The position numbers were made by a program, and so were the translations under genes. Positions 30,969 through 39,011 of a DNA stretch of 39,011 nt are shown here, in pieces. Position 1 is the first letter of the stretch. Each line of letters starts with the position of its first letter. The stretch is from Porogramme epimiltina (lineage: Eukaryota; Basidiomycota; Agaricomycetes; Polyporales; Polyporaceae), in NCBI GenBank assembly GCA_900155495.1, contig FTLJ01000770.1, positions 1 to 39,011 of the forward strand, in the 5' to 3' direction. Below the pieces are notes generated by a model. The model did no database searches. It had not been told where the DNA came from and worked only from the letters and a program-made list of their open reading frames with translations.

Positions 30969-32726
30969 ATGTCTACTCATCTTCCGACTCAACTCGGCCA
31001 TTGGGGCCATATTGCCTTGGACTTCTTCAACGCCTTTCTTCAGGGGGAGCCCCTATGGCCGACTAATGGTACGTCCCCATCCTGCATCGCGCCCTCGCTA
31101 CCCCGCTAAAGCATAGGCTCGGACAAAATAAGGCGCCCTCCAGCCTAAACACAACGAGAGTGCTCAAATAGCCCCTCAGGCTGACTCAAGCGCCGTCCGT
31201 CGGTCTACTCGAAGTAACAAAGGACAGCACCCCAAATTGCGCTCGTACGAACGGAAGACCTCATCTAGAGGCCGAAAGAAAAAGCCCGCGACTGCTACAG
31301 GATCTGGGCTAGCAGGGGCCAGCAGCGCAGGGACCAGTCTATCGACGACAGGAGAAGGGAGTTCTTCGAGCCAGGAAATGGGAATGGAAAACGCCCAAAC
31401 GGCGACCAGTACGCAGCCCCTTTTCATAACTGTGCTCGTCGGGTCAGCCTCTTAACGGCACGTTTATAGGCACATCGAAGACCGGTCCTGATATAGTAGG
31501 GGCTACCTTTCAGTCATCATCAGGACCCGCCAGGAAACCAAAGCGAGGGAGTAAGTCTGGACCAAAAGATCCTCGACCTACCAAGAAAGCCCGTCTTTAT
31601 GTCGCTCCGGAGGATGGCTTCCCACCCGAGGACATCGTCGGCGTGAAATATTACAAAGTCCCGAGAGTACGTGGGATTCACTCCTCGACGCGTTGAGGAC
31701 TACTTGTTCACTCGCCCCTCAGCGTTCCCGCTGTGAGCGCTGTGTGGAACATGGCACTGAATGCCTCCAATCACTCATGCGAGGCCGCTCACACCGGTGC
31801 TTCCACTGCGCACGGAGATGCGTCAAATGCTCCCATTCAAACATTGTTGGAACCGGCGGTGTTTACCTCCGCTCATACCGCCTGTGGCGCTCGCTCCGGA
31901 TGGCAGCAAACCCAGACATCTACATCAACCCAGTCATAGTCTCGCATAAGTGGTCAAAGAAGAGCGAGGGGGATGTTCCAACCTGGTTCGTCGACTTATA
32001 TGAGAAGATCTCTGCTGGTCAGCCGATTGCATTTGACGCCAACTGGAGCGCGACCTGTCCTCAATACGAGGATTTCCCGAGGCTGCCCACTCGCCCCCAA
32101 GTAGCTCTAGACGATGAAGACCTCGCACATACCTTGTCCGATTCGGCAGACGATGTAGAGACCACCGTAAGTATCTTCGTTTACAGGCATGTCATATGAC
32201 TGATTACAGGCTTGCCTTTATGCAGGAGCAACGTCGTGAGCTCAGAACACAACACCATCACCGGCAGAAACCGCTTTCGGGACCGAGTCTTCACGGTACA
32301 TCTACTCACATGGAAGTTCCAAAGCGGTCCCTTCCCTCGAGACGTGCACAAGGCAGGAAAGGCGCTCCAGAATCCGTTCTCACCCGTTTCGGCTATCCTC
32401 CCGCCATGGTTCCTACCCAACGCCATTCGTCGAAGTCCCCAGAACGATCGCCGTCCGTGTTTGAGGTATCGGCGCCGAACTTCGCTCTAACAAAACTCGA
32501 GTCGGATCGCGACATGGATTTGGGTTCATTAGCTGCTAAGCGAGAGGGTCGGATCAAGAAGCTGAAGGCGAGGCTCAACGAGGCGCAAATGCGACAAGAC
32601 GAAGCAATCCGGAAGGGCGTTGATGAGCACCTCAAAAAGATGGGGTTGTCAGTACAACTTGTGCCGGGCTTCAGAATGAAGCATGAGCCCTTTGAAGACC
32701 ATACGCACGCAGGGGATACGGTCTGA
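30969..32726 (+). CDS. Zn2Cys6-like cluster protein, lineage-specific family, copy C
   Basis: Five exons (30969-31068, 31172-31408, 31470-31666, 31723-32166, 32226-32726) join in phase to 492 aa, with intron phases 1,1,0,0 as in copy A. Exon 1 ends in FFNAFLQGEPLWPTN, a diverged form of the Pro-Trp patch. Exon 2 has RRSTRSNKGQHPK as in copy B. Exon 3 is basic and ends YVAPEDGFPPEDIVGVKYYK. Exon 4 has cysteines at about 182, 185, 192, 204, 207 and 214 (CX2CX6CX11CX2CX6C, plus an extra Cys211), then YRLWRSLRMAANPDIY, VSHKW and DVPTWFVDLYEKI. The C terminus holds a predicted coiled coil (KREGRIKKLKARLNEAQMR). The weakest point is exon 2, where donor and acceptor were chosen to keep phase. Its stop is 20 bases from the convergent small gene. 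Confidence 0.78.
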
Positions 32727-32746
32727 GCACGGACGGAAATCGCGTC

Positions 32747-33095
32747 TTACTGTGCCTTCTTGCTCGTAGCTGTTGAGCTACTCCTGGAGACTGACGCGGC
32801 AGGCCGTTGGCGGTCTTGAGCCTGAGTCGCTCTGAGTTGAAACTGAGACTGCGGTTTCTGAATTTTTGATGATCTGGTAGCAGGTAAAGTTTCTGTGTGT
32901 ACTATGTGTATCTTGCTCCCATCATGTAGTGTTAGCAGAGTTTTGTTGACAGCGTAATAAATCCCCGAATGTTTTGACGGCAACATACATGCGTGGACTT
33001 GCAGAGCGCTAGTGGCGTTGCGTCGGAGCGTCGTGACGCTTACGCAGCGACAAAACGTGGGCGCCCTGGATCTCTGACTCCTGAGCTGGTGCCAT
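32747..33095 (-). CDS. Small spliced hypothetical protein (100 aa)
   Basis: Two minus-strand exons (33095-33044 and 32997-32747) with a 46-nt GTAAGC...CAAG intron join in phase 1. The product starts MAPAQESEIQGAHVLSL, continues through HSGIYYAVNKTLLTLHDGSK, and ends in a Ser/Gln/Lys-rich tail. No family recognised. Support is the in-phase join, a good donor and non-repetitive composition. It is tail to tail with copy C. It could instead be untranslated or a remnant. Confidence 0.4.
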
Positions 33096-33559
33096 CTCGT
33101 GGGCGTCATCAACGGATCGTTCACAGCTTCCCGTCCTGGACCTTGGCATAAGACGCTCTTGAGTCTCTAGCCATATGTGCCCGTCCACCTGGAGAAGCCC
33201 GCCAGGAAGGGTCGCCCCGCCCTCGGCCTCGATCCCAACATCATCGCCAAAGATTTGAAACGATTGGACCGCACAGTGACTAATATAGCCCTTCTATGCC
33301 TCTCGCGGTCCGTCCTGTATCCGCCCGTGCACCGTGCGCTCCTGTTGCGCGTCCAAGCGTTAGAGCGACGGCACTTTGCTCATCTCCCACACCAGGGCGC
33401 CTTCCCCTGAACTGACATCACCTCGACAACTGTCGCCTTCTCTACACCCACATCTTTCCACTCTGCTGCCTCAGCAGGATAAACGAAGACTTTTTGCACC
33501 ATTCCAGTGAGTCGACATAGCCTTTCCGTCAATACACTCCCAACTCTAGAGCCAGCACG
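33096..33559. other. Intergenic, upstream of the HET gene
   Basis: About 460 bases; probably promoter and leader of the HET gene. Short frames here (33177-33410 +) lack motifs. Confidence 0.4.
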
Positions 33560-35796
33560 ATGTGGGTCCTCAGCACCGCCCGCGCTGAGCTTCATTACTT
33601 TTGCGACTGCGCCGCCGTCTCCGGAGGATACGCGATCTTGTCCCACACGTGGACCCAGGATACCGCAGGCGAGCAAACATTCCAGGACGTCCAGGACATT
33701 ATCAAGGAGTGCAAGATCACCGCAACAAACCCGCGGGACCGCGTGGGGGAGAAGGTACGCAGGTGCTGCGAGATCGCTGAGAGCGACGGGTACGACTGGG
33801 TCTGGATAGACTCGTGCTGCATCGACAAGACGAGCAGCACCGAGCTGTCGGAAGCGATTAATTCGATGTTCGACTGGTATGCTCTCTCCGAGATCTGCTA
33901 TGTCTATCTCGAGGACGTCCCCCACACCGACAATCCGTTCAAGAGGAATTCGAGGTTCCAAACGTCGCGATGGCATTTACGAGGATGGACGCTACAGGAG
34001 CTCCTTGCCCCCACATTCGTCATTTTCTTCTCGAAGGAGTGGAAGAAGATTGGGACAAAGTACGAACTCCGCCGTCCTCTCTCCAGGTGCACGGATATCA
34101 ACGTGAAGTACCTCACTCGCAAGCGAGACTTCCGAGTCCATGCGTCGATTGCGACACGCATGTCCTGGGCGGCAAAACGCAAGACGACACGGGTGGAGGA
34201 CGAGGCGTACTGTCTTCTCGGGCTGTTCGACATCAACATGCCGACGATGTACGGGGAGGGACGGCACGCGCTCCAGCGACTGCAGGCGGAGCTAGCGAGG
34301 CAGAGCACGGACGCGACGCTTTTCGCTTGGGGCTACGACCCCCTCTCCAGTGACGATGAGCTAGAACAGTGCGATCTATCTGACATTCACGGCAACGACC
34401 CGGGTCACCCGTATATATTTCTATTTGCTCCCTCGCTGCGTCATTTTGGCGATTGGTGGAACACGCACTCGTCTCCGTGGACACCCTCCCAGCAAGGTCC
34501 ACCGACTTCACCGAGTTCAACGCTCGATGACCAGGTTTGTGTAGTGTGCTCTATACTCAACCGTCTCCTGCCATATCTGAATGGATGCCCCAATAGCCTA
34601 AGGACAGTCCACTTAGTCAAGTTCGCGACGACGTCCCCTCGTTTGAGGTCACTTCGTATAGTATGAAGTGCCACCTTCCGGTTGCCGAGGTCGACGGGGT
34701 CACCATTGCCGTCCTCCCATGCCAGGATAGGGGTAAACGCCTCGGACTCCTCCTCCATCCAGCTCCGAATGACCAGACACAGGGCCCATCCCGCCAGCTC
34801 TACTACGTCTCGTGGGCATTTACAAAGCCAAATGAATCCAGGGTCGGTCTCTATAGGCTGACCCGGCTCGGCGGCGACGATGACAACCTGCGCTTCCGCG
34901 GAAAGCCCGTCTCACCCACCTGGCGCGATATTTACATCGCCACTCATCCGCCTACGACCGGACGGAGAGATGGCGCCCATCTCCTGCGAGGATTCCTTCC
35001 CGACGTTGCACCCATTTTGTTCCGGATTCCTCGGGCGCTAATACAGACGTTGGGTGCGCTCGGGTTCTTCCCCATTCAAGCCAACACAGAATCCAGGGAC
35101 ACAGCGTCAAAGCACGTCATGTCGTTTAGGTCTGAGAACACGGAACAGTCAGAGTGCATTCGTATTCTCCTCGGGACGTGCCCGCAATTGTCCGCCAAGG
35201 GGCACCTGTGCCACTGGGCATGGGCTGAACCACGCTATCATATGACGTGGGAAGGGCCCTGGCCTGAACACGTGCACAACTGCGCCGCGGACCACATCGC
35301 AAACTGGCCGAATGGCACGCGCGAGTTCGGAGATGCGACGCGGACGATTCGTCTCGTGTTCGCGCCCTGCACGCACGCGTCGGAGCGGACGCTCGTGCTC
35401 GGTCTCGAGCTCGTCGGGAGCAGGTACGAGGAGATTCAGAGGGATGCAAACATTCACCTCCCGCCGCCTGTTCGTTATCCGGCTCGACGCCTCGAGAGGG
35501 AGACGACCTCAATTCAGGCCCTAGCTGAAGATCTACGAGACATGTCCATAACCAGCTTGAATTCAAACCCGGACGCAGTTCCCGACCAAACACACAATGC
35601 AGCCGTCCCCAGAGCTTGCTCCACCCGCAATCCGGACAATATCCCGGACAACCTCTGCGATGCCCTCCAACGGCTGAGAGAACATGAGGCACAGATACGC
35701 ACTCTGACTGAAGCATTTGAAAGCCAGCAAGCCGAATTTGCTCGCCAGCAAGCCGAATTTGCGCAACTGAAGGCGCTGTTCGCCCAGGTTCTTTAG
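33560..35796 (+). CDS. HET-domain (heterokaryon incompatibility) protein
   Basis: Two exons (33560-34534 and 34597-35796) join in phase 0 to 724 aa. The HET domain occupies about residues 20-185 with its three hallmarks: YAILSHTW at 24-31, WIDSCCIDK at 81-89 and RGWTLQELLAP at 140-150. After it come DEAYCLLGLFDINMPTMYGE and ALQRLQAEL, the usual end of the basidiomycete HET architecture. The remaining 400 residues hold no domain I recognise. The last 60 residues form a predicted coiled coil (LREHEAQIRTLTEAFESQQ) with two 7-residue repeats QQAEFAR/QQAEFAQ encoded by a 21-nt tandem repeat. HET domains in ascomycetes trigger cell death after fusion of unlike hyphae; the role in basidiomycetes is not established. 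No NACHT or WD40 partner lies nearby in the window. Confidence 0.9.
35723..35764 (+). repeat. 21-nt tandem repeat at the 3' end of the HET gene
   Basis: Two units differing at one or two bases encode consecutive heptads with hydrophobic Phe and Ala positions, lengthening the predicted coiled coil in frame. Confidence 0.75.
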
Positions 35797-36311
35797 AACA
35801 ACGGTGTTGCGCCTCTCGCAGGCTTGGCTGTGTCGACCAATCCGTAGGGTACTCAAATTCTACTTATCAAAGTAGTAGGTTAGCGAGTCTATCCGCCCGA
35901 TTCATCACTATTTCATCCCGCCACAATGCACCACGACCACCAGTGACCACCACCGCGATTTTCTCTAGGGTCCTCGGTAGTACCCCAGTGTTGTGCAGCT
36001 GGCACCATCGAGTCCTTCAATTACAATTGTTGTGTATATTGTCCGCTCCTCGGGTTTCCACGCCCACGCCGGCGTGTCGGACAGGAGGCATCGGACGTCG
36101 ACGGACACTACTGGTTTACTGTCTACTGTTGCGTATGCTACTACGATTCGCTTCTCTTCCGAGGCGCCACATTCCGATCACTCACCCCTATGCAAGGAAC
36201 ATATCATGCACGAATCGTCCAGCGCAGCACATATGTGATGGAATTCCACCGCTTCTTATCCTTGGCTCAAGTCAAGTGTCAGAATTAGAGCCGCATTTCC
36301 AGGTCCAACTA
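35797..36311. other. Convergent intergenic region, nothing recognised
   Basis: About 515 bases between the stops of the HET gene (+) and the F-box gene (-). The plus-strand frame 35943-36482 runs into the antisense of the F-box gene and is not credible. Confidence 0.45.
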
Positions 36312-38196
36312 CTACATTGCAGCCGTTTTCTCCCGGCTTGCCCGTCTACCTCGTTGGCGTGCCGCGATTTCGTCCACCACCCTCCCCCACTTATCACTAA
36401 TGCACGCCGCTGGCACTCGCTCCCGAAGCGTAACGGTGTCGAGCTCGGGGAACAACGTATTAAGGTACTCCCCCACCTCTAGAGGGTCAATGGATGGATC
36501 CCAGTAGTATTTCCAACTCCGCCTGGTGAGGTTGAGGTCGCGTAGCAAATGTCCAGCTCCTATGACATCCGACCTCCAGTTTGCGGAATGGAGGCTGAGG
36601 TCCCCGCCCTCGGTAGAGATGCTCACGCAGTCAAGCGAGAGCGCGATGAGGTGGGGGCAATGAAGCGCGAAGTGGCGAAGGACGGTGATTGGGGCGCATC
36701 CCGCGCCGGGCCTCCACAGAAGCATGGTATTCATGATGTCGTGCATATCCGCACGCCATTCAGGTGGCAAACTTGACTGAGATAGGAATACGGTGTGAGA
36801 GATAGAGAGGCTACGGAGCCTTTGAAACCCTTGTGCGATTGTGTTGAGATCGTTGTCTGTCATCAAGATGGCTGCGGTAGGGACGGTGCCTTCGATCGAG
36901 AGGTGTCGGAGGGTTTTGAGGGTGTAGAAGGGTTCTAGGAGAGAAGAAAGTGAAACAGGGTTCCCGAGCTTAATAATAACACCGTGGCAATTGTAGGTAT
37001 ATAGATGCAGAGTGTGCATATTTGCTGAGAGGGAGGAGGAGCGAATGCACTGGACGCATTGAAGTATCGGCACAGTGGACGGTACACCAATTCCGGCCAG
37101 GAACTCCGTCAAAAGGGGGGCCTCAACAGAGGTCACGAAACCTGAAATGCTTTCGAAATGACCTACAACCTTCAGGGTCTTGGTACTCGGCAGCTTTATC
37201 TTCCTGCGACAATCTGCGAAGCCGGTGATCTTACAGCGGATGTACTCGAGCGATTGAGAATTTCCAAGTCGTTCGAAGTCGGAGGGATCCAGCTGTTCAC
37301 ATTCTAGTTCGACATGGCGCAACCACTTGAAGTTCGATAGCCATCTGGTTACGGGGATGTCTACATATTGGACATCCCATTTAATGACCAATACGCGTAG
37401 AAGTGGGGCACCTTGGAGGTGTACATCCGATTTGAGCGCCAGTGGAGCTGGTTGGCCGAATTTGATGTCTGGCTGTTGGAGATAGAGCCTAACAAGGGAT
37501 CGCGAACAGAGCAGTGTTGATAGCAAAGTCTCGTCGTTCCCGTCGACCGCCGGTACCCAATAAAGTATTTTCAATGAGGGAAGGAAGGTTTCCCCACTGT
37601 TATGTTCGACAAGGACGCGAACGAGTTCGTGTTCTCCGCGCTGGAGGTGAAGCGACCTATGATTTAAAGAGGCTCTGCCTGTGAAATCGGCGGTGCCTAT
37701 GCAGTGAACCCTAGATGCACATAGAAGAAACCGAGCCCATCTAGTTTGATCATGATAACTCTTCGTTTGGAGCACCTACGGAACCAAGTGAGCTTCTGAT
37801 AAACTAGGAGACAAGCAAAGGTTGTGATACGCACAGCATCGAAGAGAGATTTTTCCTCATCGGGTCCCCTCGTAGATGAGGAAGTTCCGGCCAAGATTGA
37901 CCATAGAGGACTGAAAGATGGGACGGATCTCCAGATGGCGCGCGAGGCCGGTCCCTCAAACAAACGGGAAACGCGAGCGGCATTTATACAAGCAATGAGA
38001 TCTTCGGAGCGAGGTAACGGGTCGAACGTTTCAATCACGGTGGATATTATGTCCAGGGACTGTAAAGCAGGATGACATTGCTGCTCGGAAATGTAACATT
38101 GCTGTCCTGATTGTAGGGTAAGGAGATCGGTGAAGGGCGTGAGGGAATGTGGGAGGGCTTACGAATTAAAGGATGAAACTCTGAACCGTTTAACAT
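36312..38196 (-). CDS. F-box-like leucine-rich repeat protein
   Basis: Three minus-strand exons (38196-38163, 38106-37835, 37775-36312) join in phase to 589 aa. After a short start (MLNGSEFHPLIR) an F-box-like region reads ALQSLDIISTVIETFD, then LIACINAARVSRLFEGPASR and IWRSV, the pattern of many agaricomycete F-box proteins. The rest has irregular leucine-rich units (LRVLVIKWDVQYVDI, LRHLSIEGTVPTAAILM, LRSLSISHTVFL) and an Arg-rich C terminus. Probable substrate-recognition subunit of an SCF ubiquitin ligase, target unknown. It resembles the F-box gene at 14023 only in general layout. The tiny first exon is the least certain part; a start inside exon 2 is an alternative. Confidence 0.8.
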
Positions 38197-39011
38197 CTGT
38201 GCAAGGGTTTAGACAGCAAAGGGTACGACGTCGAGTGTATCAGGCTGGGAGGTGAGCCACAGACGTAGAGAAGTACGATCCGTAGTTATCGATCTCATCT
38301 TGACCGATCTCCGACTTCCATCAATCATTTTCAGTCGCCGACAGACGGCATGACAGCACCTGCTCTGAACACGCCCGACGGTCGTGGTTCGATACTAGAC
38401 TCGTGTCCAGTCGGTAAGCGAGCAGCCCAAATCGGGAGCAGGATCAGCGGAATGTGAATTGGGCGAGCTCGGTTTGGCGCTGACTTAAGGAGCCATCACG
38501 CCAAATAGGCTGGGGACGAGCCTAGTGGTTCGACCTATCCGCCCCTGGAGGCCGTGAACTCTCGGGCTCCTTTCGGTGGATATATGTTCTCTAATTCCAC
38601 TTGTTTTCCTGTCCTAGTCCTTTCTTATGATAACCGCCGCAACCCCGTCCCCCGAGCCAACTCAACCCCTGGCGAGGTAAGTAGCTATGCACGATACAGA
38701 AATTAGACGTACGTGCGAAGCGAGTATTGAGGGGCTTGTTCGTTCGATGCCTGTTGGGTCATGTTCTGTGATGCCGCCAAGCAGTGCCAGGTGCGCATCG
38801 ATGGAAAATGTTTTAGGGTGGTACTAAACGCGGCGATTGCACAGATTTTTCAGCATACTGCATGCCTCCGATATAATGAGCAGCACGCGATAGTCTTTGT
38901 CCTCCCTCGCTAAGGACTAAATGACACTGCGGGATAATCGCGTGCACTCGGACAATGACATATAATCACACTCCGACGTTATCCGCAGCGGCGATCGAGG
39001 CTGACCGTGTG
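38197..39011. other. Right end: promoter of the F-box gene and possible start of another gene
   Basis: Apart from the possible first exon at 38627, nothing coding is seen. The interval would serve as promoter of the F-box gene (-) and perhaps of a gene that continues to the right. Confidence 0.35.
38627..38676 (+). CDS. Possible first coding exon of a gene leaving the window
   Basis: ATG at 38627 opens a 50-nt frame (MITAATPSPEPTQPLA plus two bases) ending at a perfect GTAAGT donor, downstream of a pyrimidine-rich leader. No clear second exon can be fixed before the window ends. Confidence 0.25.

Noticed and set aside
35126..35716. Minus-strand 196-aa frame within the HET gene
   Set aside because: Antisense of a continuous HET-protein exon, Arg/Ser/Cys-rich without motif or splice support.

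Overview
The window is eukaryotic and reads as nuclear DNA of a filamentous basidiomycete, most likely an Agaricomycete and perhaps a polypore (inference). Most genes are split by 42-75 nt introns with GTRNGT donors and YAG acceptors. The gene content is typical of that group: conserved housekeeping genes (CHO2, OXA1, a DNAJC7-like co-chaperone) mixed with an F-box/leucine-rich family, a HET-domain protein and a multicopy family with a Zn2Cys6-like cysteine pattern. I see no rRNA, tRNA, CRISPR array, recognisable transposon or viral gene. Gene models were built by hand: exons were joined only where splice sites and reading-frame phases agree.

Layout. 1-1159: no gene, promoter of the next gene. 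1160-2512 (+): MDR alcohol dehydrogenase-like enzyme. 2584-4350 (-): family copy A. 4661-6728 (+): TPR/J-domain co-chaperone. 7437-8089 (-): DUF202 membrane protein, divergent from 8624-10005 (+), the mitochondrial insertase OXA1. 10787-13104 (+): secreted serine peptidase of the TAP-like alpha/beta-hydrolase type, 12 exons including an 11-nt microexon. 14023-15812 (+): F-box/LRR protein with an acidic tail. 15878-20254: gene-poor stretch with two doubtful gene fragments, a 15-bp perfect hairpin and a GC-rich island. 20255-23226 (+): large conserved protein of unknown function with a 776-nt first intron. 24211-25973 (-): family copy B. 26497-30506 (+): CHO2 phosphatidylethanolamine N-methyltransferase, 15 exons. 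30969-32726 (+): family copy C. 32747-33095 (-): small spliced hypothetical gene. 33560-35796 (+): HET-domain protein. 36312-38196 (-): second F-box-like/LRR protein. 38627-end (+): possible first exon of a gene leaving the window.

The strongest candidate for something little described is the three-copy family (A, B, C). The copies differ widely in sequence but share exon order, four intron positions and phases (1,1,0,0), an N-terminal Pro-Trp patch, a GFPPE...WY.VP block, a CX2CX6CX9-11CX2CX6C cluster, a core with NPDIY and DVPTWF motifs, and a C-terminal predicted coiled coil. All three are open, which suggests selection on the protein. Copies B and C flank CHO2 and point away from it. A DNA-binding or regulatory role is inference from the cysteine spacing only.

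The housekeeping genes are not a pathway cluster. CHO2 makes phosphatidylcholine in the ER, OXA1 inserts proteins into the mitochondrial inner membrane, and the TPR/J protein is a cytosolic Hsp70/Hsp90 co-chaperone. The HET, F-box and Zn-cluster genes are accessory, rapidly expanding families of this fungal group.
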